A stretch of DNA of 64,000 bases, taken from assembly GCF_030864355.1 (NCBI RefSeq), contig NC_083397.1, positions 1,302,001 through 1,366,000 on the forward strand, read 5' to 3'. Below the pieces are notes generated by a model that saw nothing but the letters and a program-made list of their open reading frames with translations, was not told the DNA's origin and ran no database searches. The DNA is from Cutaneotrichosporon cavernicola. Taxonomy: Eukaryota > Basidiomycota > Tremellomycetes > Trichosporonales > Trichosporonaceae. Position 1 is the stretch's first letter; every line of letters starts with the position of its first letter. The translations under genes and the position numbers were made by a program. Shown piece after piece: positions 1 to 11,765 of the stretch.

Positions 1-3000
1 CTACTTCCCCAACCCGTCGACATTCACCTCGGAGCCGCCCTCGTCGCAGTACGTCCCGGCCAGCATCCAGACGTCGCCAAGCCTCGCTAGCGTTCGCGAG
101 CTCGGCTCGGTTTCGCAGTCGTCGCTCTCCCTCAGCTCGGACTATGATGCGGACCCTGTTGCACGGACCCCGCGTCTCAACCCGACCCCTGGCATCGGTG
201 ATCTCCAGTCACAGCAGGCCATGCCTATCCAGTCGGCGTATCAGCCGACGCCGACCGGTCACCGCGGCGACTCGGTCCCCGTCCTCGGCGCTAGTCCCCG
301 GCTCAGCAGCTCGCGACGTAGTGCGAGCGTCGCCAGTGTTAGACCCGTCAACACGCCGACGTATGGCGCGACGAGCCACCTCGGTCCCTCGCTGTCGGGG
401 AGTCTTGGCGGCCTTGGATTCGGGCCCGACTCCTCGTTGGGTTCAGCACTGGGCCTCGGGACAGCAGATCAGCGGCGCATCTCGTCGATGGCATCAGGCA
501 GCTCGACGGGCCGGCGCATCGAGAGCCCGAAGCTGCCTTCCCTCACTCTTCCGAGCACTGGGTACACTACAAGCAGGTCGCAACCCTCCACCGCGCATGG
601 GACGCCGCGCATTCGCAAGGAGGAGAACGCATTCGGGAGTGGATCGCGCGGCCGCCGCTCAGCGTCGCGCCCGCCTGGCGGTGGCCACCGCCGCGGCATT
701 AGCGTGTCGTCCAACCTCTCGCCGGTACAGCAAATCCAGTCCCCGGCGTCCCCGACCGGCTCCGTGTTCCGCAAGCTCAAGACCGTGTCGAGCAACCTTG
801 GCCTCACACTCCATCGCACGCATACGGCGTACGACGACGACTCGGACTACGACGACAATGGCGAAGACGAGGGCAAGATCGCCAACGGCACCCGCGTGTG
901 GTACTCGTCGTATGTTACGATTGACTGGCTGCACGACGCGATCAAGGAGTCCTCGCGCATCCGTCGTATCCGTCATCTTCGCAACCGCTCGGTGCGCGGT
1001 GCCATCTCGAATGCTTGGGACCGCTTCCAGGGCTGGCTTATCGTGACAGTCGTCGGCGTTCTCACGGCACTTGTCGCGTTTCTTATCATTCGCGCTGAAA
1101 TGGGCTTCTTCGACCTCAAGGAGGGATACTGCGCACGATCCTGGGGTTCCGCCAAGCGCCTCTGCTGCGCCCCCCGGCACGGCACACACCCTGGCGTCAC
1201 AAGTGGCGACGAGGAGGACTGTGGCGACTGGATCACCTGGGCCCAGGTCTTTGGCGGCAGTGACGAGGCGGAGGCGTCGTTCTGGGCCGAGCCCGAGTTC
1301 ATGGCATACTTCTTTGTCGCCGTCTCCCTTGCTTGCTTGTCGTCTGCTCTCACGTACTACCTCACTTCGTCGGCCAACCACATTACCTCTAAGGACTCGG
1401 CATTCCTTGGTCCTGTGGCCGAGACTCAAACCGCACAACTCGTGACTCCTATCAAGGCGCCCAACGAGCGCGAACCCCTCATTACGCCGGGCTCTGAACC
1501 TAGCTCTGGACCCCCACCTCAGCCGGCGCGCCCAGTCATCTACATGGCGGCTGGTAGTGGTATCCCAGAGATTAAGACGATCCTTTCCGGCTTCGTGATC
1601 CACGGGTACCTCGGCATGTCAACACTGGTCGTCAAGAGTATTGGCTTAGCCATGTCCGTCGGCTCGGGTCTCTCACTCGGCAAGGAGGGTCCGTTCGTTC
1701 ACATTGCATCTTGCATCGCCAACATTGTCTCTCGCGCATTCGCCAAATACGACCACAACGAGTTGAAGAGACGTGAGATCTTATCATCTGCATGTGCCGC
1801 CGGCGTTGCCGTGTCCTTCGGCGCGCCAATCGGTGGCGTCCTGTTCTCGCTCGAAGAAGTGTCGTACTACTTCCCGCCCAAGGTCATGTGGCGGGCGTTT
1901 TGGTGTGCAGCCGTCGCGGCAATCACACTTCGCGCGCTCAACCCGTACGGCAACGGCTCGATCGTCCTGTTTGCCGTGACCTACACCAAGGAGTACCACT
2001 ATTGGGAGTTTGCCGTGTTTATTCTCCTCGGCGTCTTTGGTGGCCTGTACGGCGCGCTCTTTTCACGTCTCAACATCATCTGGAGCCGCGACGTGCGTAA
2101 GGGCACGTGGCTTGGGCGCCACCCCATCTTTGAGGTCTTCCTCGTGACTGCGCTCACGACGGTCGTCTCGTTCCTGAACCCGCTTGCACGCCTGGGTGGC
2201 ACGGAGCTGGTCGCCAAGCTCTTCGCCGAATGCTCGGTCGACTCTGCGTCCTCTCTCTGTGTCGACAACGGGCTCAAGGTCGGCTCCATCGTCAGCGTGA
2301 TCGGTGGCGCGCTCCTGATCAAGGCCTCCCTGACAATCATCACGTTTGGCGTGGTGTTGCCGGCTGGTATTTTCATCCCTTCGCTCGTCATTGGAGCGTG
2401 CTTTGGCCGCATCGTCGGCGTTGTCCTCGAGCTTTTCGAGTACAACCACCCCAACTTCCCAATCTTCGACGGGTGCCGCGCGGGCGGGGCCCCGTGCATA
2501 GTTCCCGGCATCTACGCAATGGTCGGTGCGGCTGCTACGCTCGCTGGCGTGACGCGCACGACCGTGTCCCTTGCCGTTATCATGTTTGAGTTGACCGGCA
2601 CGCTCAACTATGTCGTACCGGTCATGCTGGCCGTGCTGGTGGCCAAGACTGTCGCGGATGGTCTTGAGAAGCGCGGCATTTACGAGCTTGTCATTGAGCT
2701 CAAGAAGTTGCCTTACCTGAGCAACAAGGAGGAATACCTCTGGGGCGGACGTTTAGTGTCCGAGGTGGTGAGTAGCTTTCTCTTCGGCGGCAGCTAACAA
2801 CAGATGGACCGCGACGCACCGACGCTCCGTGCGGACAAGGTTCACACTGTGCGCGAACTCACAGGGCGCCTCCTCGAACTAGTGCGCCTTGGTTACGCAG
2901 ATGCTGGTTTCCCTGTATTGGTCAAGGAGCCGGCAGCCGACCGTGATGGGCGCACGTTTCCGACATTGCGCATCCTCGGCTTCCTGGGTGTCAACGAGCT

Positions 3001-3378
3001 TGAGCATGCGCTCACAGAGCTAGCGGACGAGCCAGATGCCGAAGTCAACCTCATCCCAGACGACAGCTTGATGAGATCGTCTCGCCTGAGCATTTTCAGT
3101 TTCTCGGAAAGCCACGAGGGTAGGCACAACCCGTATGACCTGAGCCAGTACATTGACAGGGTGAGTCTATCTGGGAGCTCAAGCAGCGTCTTTGCAGCTA
3201 ACCGCAGGCACCCATCACTGTGCAGGCGTACTCGCCACTCGAGCTGGTGCAGCAAATGTTTGTCAAGCTCGGTGCGCGACAAATCCTTGTCACCGACTCA
3301 CGCGGCACGTACCGCGGTGCGCTGTACAAGAAGCAGTGGATTGCGTTCCTCGATGACCTCGAGTTACTCGAGCGGTAG
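1..3378 (+). CDS. CLC-type chloride channel / Cl-/H+ antiporter, 5' partial
   Basis: Intracellular CLC family protein (Gef1/ClC-3-5 type) that exchanges Cl- for H+ in Golgi, endosome or vacuole membranes. The frame is open from base 2, so the start lies upstream; the visible N-terminal ~280 residues are Ser/Pro-rich and probably cytosolic. Exons are 1-2767, 2804-3160 and 3208-3378, with introns of 36 and 47 nt. All three selectivity-filter signatures are present: GSGIPE (about 1555), GKEGPFVH (about 1680) and PAGIFIP (about 2360). The Glu of GKEGP is the gating glutamate, and SLEEVSYYFP (about 1850) carries the internal proton glutamate; in characterised family members both are needed for antiport. 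The last two exons encode a C-terminal CBS pair, with MDRDAPTLRADKVHTV opening the first CBS and QAYSPLELVQQMF in the second. The family assignment is clear; antiport rather than channel activity is inferred from the glutamates. Confidence 0.95.
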
Positions 3379-4802
3379 CGGAGCGGGAGAGGAGGGCGGA
3401 CGTTGCGAGGAGGAGACGGGAGAGGCCAGTTGAGGTTGATGCTGGTAATCATGATGAACATGAACGACAACGAGGCGTCGCGCCGAGGCGTTGCGCAGAG
3501 AGTACTGAGTACTGATGTTTCGTGCTTGGCCGCTGGTTTGGTCACGGACACTGACGGATCTCAAAGCGCGACACGCTGCTGCAAAGGTGGGTTAGCCTAG
3601 GCTCAGCGCTAGGCACTGAATGTTGCATGAATGTTGAATGAATGTTTCACTTGACTCATGTACACGTGTGGGAGATGACGTTTATACGTGTTGGGCGGGT
3701 GGGTATCTTGAATACTTGGATGGCAAGGCGGTCTGGGCGGGGCGGTCTGGGCCAGCCAGGCACATTAGACAAGTGACTGCTTAAGCATTTCAGTGTCATG
3801 AGCTCTATATCTCATCATCGGCCGCCGGCGGCCGGGACTGGTGTTCAACTTGTCAGAGCAGACTGCGGAGATGGATAATGTAATATCCTATGCGCCCGAA
3901 TCAACGTGTCAGTGTGTCTTCTGATCGCTGTCCCGCTGACATCTAATAGTGATCTTGCAGTGGGATGTGGCAGGATGTGGTTCGATTACGATTCCAAGGC
4001 ACGGGCCCATCAGCGTCAGCATCACGAAATCACCAATGCAACTGAGAAAAGGCCTGTGATCATGCCCGACACGCTTCTATCTACCTATCTAGTAATCTTC
4101 TATCCCCAAATGCATAACCCCACACGCGCACAAGAGTCTGCAGAGTTGAGGCGTACGTTGGACCAACTGGTTAACCGCAAGTTGAGCGATCGAGACCCTT
4201 ACCCCGCGACGTGACGGTCACTTCACCCTAGCCATCGCCTGCCTAACAACCCCGGGAACGCGGTAAACACTTCCCTTACCGACACATTGGGTACCCTGGT
4301 ACCCTGGCTGGCCATCTCTCCATCTTTGCCACCACCAACCACTTGTCATCTTGTTATTACTTGACATCACTCGTTGCCTCGGCACTCACTTCCTCCTACT
4401 CCTCCGCACCTCCCTTTCTACCGCCCCACCTTCCTCCAACTTCCCTCGCCGCCACCATCCACTCCTGCGTCCTCCGCCCGCACACACGCGAGCGATCAGA
4501 ACATCCCCCAGCAGATCAGAAGTGCTTAGGAAGCCCACAAACTTACAAGCTTACGAGGACACGCCACTTGCTCCAAACGCTCACTCCACGCCCACGCCAC
4601 TTGCTCCAACGCTCACTCCACGCCCACGCCACCGAGAGGTTAAGAGGCAGGCTCAGGCGAAATCTCATTACCTTCGTCCGCCTTCGCTCTCCACCCTCCC
4701 CCCCCTTCCCTCCGCCCTCCGCCCTCCGCCCTCCGCCCTCCCCTCTCCGCCCTCCGCCCTCCCCTCTCCGCCCTCCCCATCCCCATCTGATGCGTTCCTA
4801 GA
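3379..4802. other. Intergenic region with C/T-rich leader of the lipase gene
   Basis: About 1.4 kb between two + strand genes, with no supported gene. The part after about 4330 becomes strongly pyrimidine-rich and presumably carries the promoter and 5' UTR of the class-3 lipase. Small open frames such as 3906-4214 lack recognisable motifs and were not called. Confidence 0.6.
4681..4790. repeat. Imperfect CCGCCCT/CCCCTCT tandem repeat
   Basis: A run of 7-mers close to CCGCCCT (some with TCCGCCCTCCC spacing) lies immediately upstream of the lipase start codon at 4803, probably within the 5' UTR or core promoter. The copies are short and imperfect, so length variation between strains is likely. 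Confidence 0.7.
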
Positions 4803-7800
4803 ATGCCATCGAGCTCTGGCGTATCCACGCCGCGCGTGTATGGTCCTGTGCGGCCATCGCGCCCTCTCTCTCTCGCTGCCGTGTCCCGCCCAGTGTCTCG
4901 TCATGGGTCCATCGTAGGACACTCCCGCCACGCCTCGGACGTTGGACAGCCCTCCCATCCCAACCCCTCCAACCCCAACCCCAGCACCTCCCATCCCACC
5001 TCCTCCCATCCTAACCCCTCCTCCACAGCCCTCATACACCGCGCGCAACACGAAGCCGCAACAGTTTTCCCCGCCTCGATAGCAAACCTCATCAGCGCCC
5101 TAGCCACCTCCGCTCGGCTGAGTTTACGCGTCTCGGCCTTCTTCATCGAAGTCATCCTCGAAGGATCGCAATACAGCACTCGCGTTGGCCTAGGCTACAC
5201 GCGACGCGTGTTGATTTCCGCCATCTCGAGCGCACGTCGCGTCTACCTCGCCTCGAATGCCGCTCTCGATGGCGACCTTCTTGCTGCGGTTGGTCTCGCT
5301 GACCACACCGGCAAGGGGCCGAGCACGGACGCGTTCCTTAACGTTCTCGACCGATGGACCAACCTCGGCATCTACGTTATTCACCACACGTTCACGCTGG
5401 CTGAACTGTTCACCATGAGTGGATTCTACCTCACCGCCAACACTGTGCAGGGCGCCAGCTTTGCCGCGCACGAGAGTGTCACGCTGTTCGACAGCTTGTT
5501 CGGCTCGAACGAGAGTTCGCGCGCCCTCAGCAGTATTATCACGCTGGTCCGCCGCGAACTCCTAGAGGATGACCGCTTCAAGGCTGCCGAACACGGCAAA
5601 GTCGCCACGCTAACGGCTCTCACCAAGGCCCTAACCGCCTTCGCGTGTCTTCAGAATGCGACTTGGCACAGCACCGCCAAGAGATTCAAGATGAAGGTGT
5701 GAGTATCCTCAAAAATATATAAAGACTACGCTGACTCCAGCCTCTACGACTGCACCGTGTTGACGTCTTCGGACGAGTCGTTCTCTGGCGCGAAGCCGGA
5801 GCCCTTACCCCAGATCGACGGGCTGGATACCTTGTCGCGCCGTACCACACGCCAGCAGGTGCCGCCAGCCATTGAAGAAGCACTTGACGCAGACGGAGAC
5901 GTCAACATGGAGCACGTGTCTCAGGTTGCTGCACCAGCCCCTGCCATGTCACGAGTGTCACGCACGCGGACATCCAGAACCCTCGGCCCGACCCCAGACA
6001 CCAGCAAGGGCGCCGATATCGAGCTACTCCTCCAGCTCGAGGGACTAGCCAGTGCCGACGAGGGGGACGACGACGAACCCTTTGGTCTCGTCAAGCCGAA
6101 GCCGCCGCTCCAGTCGCCCGATAAGCCGCGGCGCCGCCAGCTCAAGCGCGTGCACACGGACACGTACGAGATCACTGACGAGTTCTCAGAGTCGATGGTC
6201 GTCACCCAGACCCTTGAGCGTCTCGGACCAAGTCCGATTGAGCTTGATCGCCCCCTCCCGCGCAGCAGCACGGCCAGCATCCCCGACGTCCTTGTCGAGG
6301 CATTGGACGAGGACGTCGAAATGTCGGATCAGTCGGACGAGTTCCGTCCACCCGCAACGCCGATGCAGACGCCCGTCGTTGAGGAGGACGAGACCGATTG
6401 GATAGAGGTCGACCACTTGCTAGACGAGCCGAGCACGACCTCGGCGTCATCTGCCATGGTCCCATCCGTGCCTTCGGACCAGAGCATCCTCTCAGACGAG
6501 CCGTCGTCCAACGGCAGTTCGGATAAGATTCAGCTCGTGCTGCGCACCATGACCAACAAGCTGTTGCAGCACCGGCGGATTGTGCGGCGAGTGAAGAGAA
6601 TGTCGCCGTCTCAGACGCCGTCGCCTCCTCCCGGCATACGCAAGTCTGAGAGAAGCGGTTCTCCCTTCGCCTCGGCTGCGGCTGAACCTGCCGTCGCACC
6701 TGCCGGGGCGACGCGGGACCTTGGTAGAGCCGACGTGCGCAGCATAGACTGGGGGAGCGCACCTCAGGCAGGACCAAGTACACGCCGGTCCAGCACGCCT
6801 TGTCGCTCGCCCCAGAAGCGTCGCGCCGAAGCCACACCACCGCCTCCGCCATCCAGTCCCGAGAAGAAGTCGGGTTCGCCCAAGGGCAAGGGCAAGGCCA
6901 AGGCCAAGGCCAAGATGGGGCGACGATCGATCGCCGCTCTTCGCGACGCCACCAGCCTCCGCGCCGCGCTGCGCCCCAAGAGCCCCCAACCGTTCCCCGA
7001 TCGCGAGGAGGAGGAAGGATCCGAGCCCATCAACGTCTCAGTTCGGCAGACGCTCCGTCCCGCGCCGATCGTCGAGTCACAGCCCCCATCGCCGACGACC
7101 GTGCGTGGCCCCATGGTGCCGCCGCCCACACCCTTCGGGGCGCCGCGAGTGCGCGGCTCGATGCACGGCTCGACACGGACGCGTTCGAGTCGCATTCAGG
7201 CATCGAGTTCGCAGATCTTCACTGCCGGCCAGCGCGACACGGCCGCAAACCTCTTCCCTCACGAACCGCTCATCAAGAACATCCACAGGTTTATGCGGTA
7301 CTCCTCGGCCGCGTACGGGCAGAACTTCCTGCGCATCTTCGGGCTCGGCAACGCCGACTTCAACTTCCCCACGACGGGCCGCCACCACGCCAACAGCTGG
7401 GCGTTTGCGCAGCACACAAATATCCAGATTGACGCGCTACTACTCTCTTCGTTTACCGAATCGGAAGCGTACTCGCCGGCGTTTGCGCAAGAGAAGGCAC
7501 CGCCGCTCGTGCACTATGTCGCCGTCGAGCACGCACTGCAGGCGATCGTACTCACGTGTCGCGGCACGCTCGGACTATCGGACGTCCTCGTCGACCTCAC
7601 GTGCGACTACCGCGAGATTCCTGTGGAAGGTGGCGACCCCGACGGCGCGTACTTTGCCCATGCGGGCATGTACGAGTCGGCGGTGAAGCTGTCTGCCAAG
7701 CAGAGCCGCGTGCACCAGACGCTGCTCGCGGCCCTCGAGCAGTACCCCAGCTACGGTCTCGTGCTTTGCGGGCACTCTCTCGGCGGCGGCGTCGCCGCGC

Positions 7801-8471
7801 TCCTCGCCATCAATTCAGCCATGCCGGCCGAGAAGTTTATGGCGCAGAATGCTACGCGCGAGAGACCGGTGCGCCACCCGCGCATCACAACGAAGTTTGT
7901 GACGAGCTTCTCCTCTGGTCTTCCCCCCGGCCGCCCGATCCACTGCTACGCGTACGGCATCCCAGCCGTCGTATCGTCCGACTTAGCTCGGCATTCCTCT
8001 GGCCTAATCACGAGCATCATCCAGAACGCCGACGTTGTCCCAACACTCAGCCTCGGCGTCCTGCGCGACCTGCGCAACATTGCTGTGACGCTATTCGAGG
8101 AGGGTGGCGTTGCTGAAGAAATTGTCGCCCGCGTCACGGGCCTGAAGCGCGATTCATCCGATAACGCCCAAGCCGACTGGATGATGAGTCTCATCAAAAC
8201 TATGCGCGCAGATATGGACAACGACAAACTCTTCCCCCCCGGCAGCGTGTACATCATGGAGTACTTTGACGTGTTTGTCACTGTCGACACGGACGGCAGC
8301 CACAGCAGCAAGCAGCAGGCGCAGAGAGTTATTCTGCGGCAGTGCGATAGCGTCGAGGAACGATTCCGCGAGCCGCTGTTCTCCAAGACTATGCTCAATG
8401 ACCATCTACCGAGTCATTATGAGCGGAGCACACAGCTCCTGTACGAGGGACTTGGGCAGGGGCTGCTCTGA
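4803..8471 (+). CDS. Class-3 lipase, sn1-specific diacylglycerol lipase-like
   Basis: Predicted serine hydrolase acting on diacylglycerol or related lipids. Exons 4803-5698 and 5741-8471 join in phase across a 42-nt intron (GTGAGT to CTGACTCCAG) to give about 1208 aa. Roughly the first 140 and residues 310-790 are disordered (Ser/Pro/acidic), with a KGKGKAKAKAKMG basic stretch. The hydrolase domain follows: HYVAVEHALQAIVLTCRGT is the typical entry strand, then GHSLGGG (about 7770) is the nucleophile elbow with the catalytic Ser. NADVVPTLS (about 8030) probably holds the acid, and a His near the C terminus (DHLPSHY) the base. No membrane segment is evident, unlike animal DAGLs with four TMs. 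Family is clear; the substrate is inferred from similarity in domain order. Confidence 0.9.
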
Positions 8472-9084
8472 GGGACGGCGTCGAGGGGCGCGATGCCGCG
8501 CTGGGGAATGAGTGGGAAAGGGAAAGAACGGGGGCGAGACGGAGGTGAGGGCTGGTAATCACAATCACGGAGTGCTGTTGCATCGCATATTGTAGTTGTT
8601 TTCCACGTTGTGCTAGTTTGCTGGTGCTTGCGACGCTGCATTGTCGGTCCTGTATCCCCTCTGCTATCGCTATGTCTTCGCGTCCGCGCATTTTCCGCGG
8701 CCCGTTGTACACTCTGACACCGTCGTATGAGCGTGTTGCGACCTGTTCCGCATGCCTCCATGTCTATATCTCCGACGGACGAGGGACGGTGACTCACTCG
8801 CCACTCTTGGGTTGACTCGATGCGGGGCTCAGCTTTTGTTCGCTTAATGCAGCCAATGATTTATGTTGTACATGATGTGATCGGAAATAGGGGGTGGAGG
8901 TGGAGGGTGGAGGTGGAGGAAAGTCAAAGCGCAGTGAGCGCTTGGAAAAAGTCTCTGTACCTTGCCCACGGATGATACGAGTCAGAACACCATCACATCA
9001 CATCACATCTGACATCAGCCATTAACATCTTAAACATCTAAACTTTCTAACAGAGGGCATCGTCACCATCCTCGATCCTCTACA
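8472..9084. other. Intergenic region, permease promoter side
   Basis: About 0.6 kb. A purine-rich patch of GGTGGAGG-type repeats lies at about 8893-8922 and CACAT repeats at about 8993-9008. No gene is supported. Confidence 0.55.
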
Positions 9085-10971
9085 ATGACGATCCACGCTC
9101 CCTTGGGGGACACTGAGAAAGGTCTCGACCAAAAATCCTCTCCGGACCCTTCCTTCTCTGTCAAGAAATATGACGGTCTCCGCGGCCGCTTCGCCCACAC
9201 AATGGACTTTCTCGTCGAACACGGCGTCGAAGAGCGCGGCATCCAACCGCGACCCGAAGATGAGCGCGAGCACCTCTCCTGGCGCGCCTACCTCCCCCAA
9301 CTGGCATTCTGGGCCGCCATGAACACCAACATCCTCACCTTCTCAGAGGGTATGGTCGGCGTGCTCAGGTTCAACCTCGACTTGAAGAGCGCTGTCATTG
9401 TCATTGTCGTCTTCACTTTGGTCATGTGTATCCCGGCCGCATGGCTGGCTACGAATGGACCACGGACAGGGATGCGACAGATGGTCCAGGCTAGGTATGC
9501 CATGGGGTATATCCCGACTATGATTATCGGGGGCGCCAACTGTATCACGTTTATTGGGTATTTGTCACTGCAGAGTATTTTGGGAGGACAGTGTCTCTCG
9601 ATTGCTAGTGAGGCGGATATGACTTGGACAGTCGGGATTGTTGTCGTTACCGTTATTTGCGTCTGTGTGAGTCTTGAGCAACAATCCAGCTCGATTCCTG
9701 CTACTCGCTAACCCCAGCTCTCGTTCATCGGCCTCCGCGCCCTCCACATCCTCTCCCTCACTACCCTTCCCATCATTTTCCTCGTCTACCTCGTCCTGGT
9801 CGGCGTCAACGGTGACAAGTTGCACTTTGCGCTCAACGAAGCCGCTCAGTCCGCATCCAAGGTCACGGCATGGGGTATCCTCGGCTACGGCGCAACCCAG
9901 ATCGGCTTCACCGCCTCGTACGCAGGCATGGCCAGTGACTTTGTACGTCTCCTCCCCTCCCACGCTGACCCCAGTCCACCCTCCTTCCCGTTAACACCCC
10001 CCGCCTCCCCCTCTTCTGCTGCGTCTACTTTGGCCTCTCGGTCCCCATCATCGTCCTCCAGATCCTTGGTGCCGCTTGTGCTCTTGCGGCCCGCTCCATT
10101 CCGGCCTGGGACACGGCCGCGGCCCTCGGAGCCCCCAACCTCGTCTTCACCATGGCTGGTGCCGGTGGCGTCGCCAAATTCGTCATGGTCCTCTTCTGCT
10201 TCAGCGTCACCGCAAACGTCGCCCCGACAATCTACAGCTGCGGCCTGTCGGGCCAGGTCGTCTTCCCCTTCCTCATCCGCGTGCCCCGCTATTTCCTTGC
10301 CATCATCGTTACGGCCATCTACCTTCCCATTGCTATTGTCGGCAGCACCCACTTCTTCACTATGATGCTCAACTTCCTCGGCGTCCTCGGGTACTGGACT
10401 TCGCTGTACCTCCCACCTGCGCTTGTCGAGCCCCTCCTCTTCCGCAACCCCGTCAGCACGATCACCTACCCCGTCGAGATTTGGAACAAGGCGACCAAGC
10501 TTCCCTGGGGCATTGCGTTTGTCGTCTCGGCTGCATGTGTGAGTGGTTTAATCTGGAGTGTTTTTTTTTCGTACTACGCCCAGCTGAGCGCGTTATTTGC
10601 TCCGCCAATTGCGCAATGGCCGTGAATAGAAGTACGGCACGGCCTAGGCCTCAACGAGACCGCAGCCCAATTGGCTCCGCAGCGTGCACGCTTTAAACTG
10701 CCCGCGACACTGCTCTGACCCCCCACTGCCCGATACACTGCTGACTCGCAGGCGATCCCCGTTTGCGTGGCTGGTATGTCGCAGACTTGGTGGACGGGAT
10801 GGATTGCCCGCAAGATTGAGGGAGGGTGAGTGACTCGAGTGTCTCTGAGAGATTGATGTTTGGACAAACTGACGCTTCAGGGGTGACCTCGGTTTCGAGC
10901 TGGGCTTTATTGTGGTTCTCATTCTCTTCATCCCGCTGCGGTACCTTGAGCGAAAGTGGACGAGCCGGTAA
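9085..10971 (+). CDS. NCS1 family purine/cytosine permease
   Basis: Membrane transporter of the nucleobase:cation symporter-1 family (fungal FCY2-like purine-cytosine permeases), expected in the plasma membrane. Five exons: 9085-9666, 9718-9942, 9975-10538, 10752-10825 and 10881-10971, all joining in phase; total about 511 aa. The N-terminus has ERGIQPRPEDERE followed by the first hydrophobic helices, and RQMVQARYAMGYIPTMIIGG is the cytosolic loop and helix typical of the family. Many hydrophobic segments follow, with a C-terminal positively charged tail (RYLERKWTSR). Intron 3 is 213 nt, several times longer than its 32-55 nt neighbours. Substrate could be cytosine, adenine or another base; sequence alone does not decide. 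Confidence 0.9.
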
Positions 10972-11765
10972 TGGATTAGGCTATAATGTGGAATCAAAGG
11001 TTTCTATTCTATACATGGTAGATGCGTTATGATCAACTGGCTGCTGCTGGGACAAGCTGGTGGGGTTTGTCATGTTTACATGTTTCGAGTCGAGGTAGAG
11101 TGAGACAAGTTGAGGGTAAAGTTGAAGGGTTTTCTCAAGAGATAAGCGGACGGCTAGTTTGAATCGTGCCTGAGACATTGGAACGTACGCCCCGATCTGG
11201 TCCGATTAGTTACGAATTGGGAGGTCTAAGGGCTGTTTCTGCCCATGGGGTAATGGGGCATTATTCGAGGGTAATCAAGGGGGGTATTTGAATGTGGATA
11301 CTAACAGTTAGATTGGTTAGATTGAATGACTGGATGTCTTGTCTTGGGTTACCAAAGTAAACCCTGTAATCGTGAGAAAGTGAACGTGCATCATCCCGCT
11401 TGGCTTTGGAACAGTAGGATGTAATGCTCAAACAGTCTTGATTCATTCTTGTCACCCATCTCACTCTGACACACTCTCCTTCTCTCTCTGTCTTCCTCTC
11501 TCCCTCTCTCTCTCTTTCTTGAGGAGACAAACCCACTTGCCTCTTAACCCACACCCCACACACTCCCTTCCCCCTCCCCTCCTATCCACCCTCGACGTTG
11601 CCACACCCACCGTATCAACTCGCTGACCAGCAATCTGTCTCCGCTCCACCCACAATCTTTCACTATTCGCATCTCGCTTTCACCTCTTGCATCTCGCATC
11701 CCACCTATCACACATCTAGCGACACCCCACCTATCACACATCTACAACACCTCGATCCCACTCAC
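10972..11765. other. Intergenic region between permease and DGAT2
   Basis: About 0.8 kb with no supported gene. From about 11460 it is C/T-rich with TCTCTCTCTC runs, as expected for the leader of the following DGAT2 gene. Confidence 0.55.

Noticed and set aside
3906..4214. 102-residue open frame in the CLC-lipase gap
   Set aside because: No motifs, no Kozak-like context, unlike neighbouring codon use; treated as chance.
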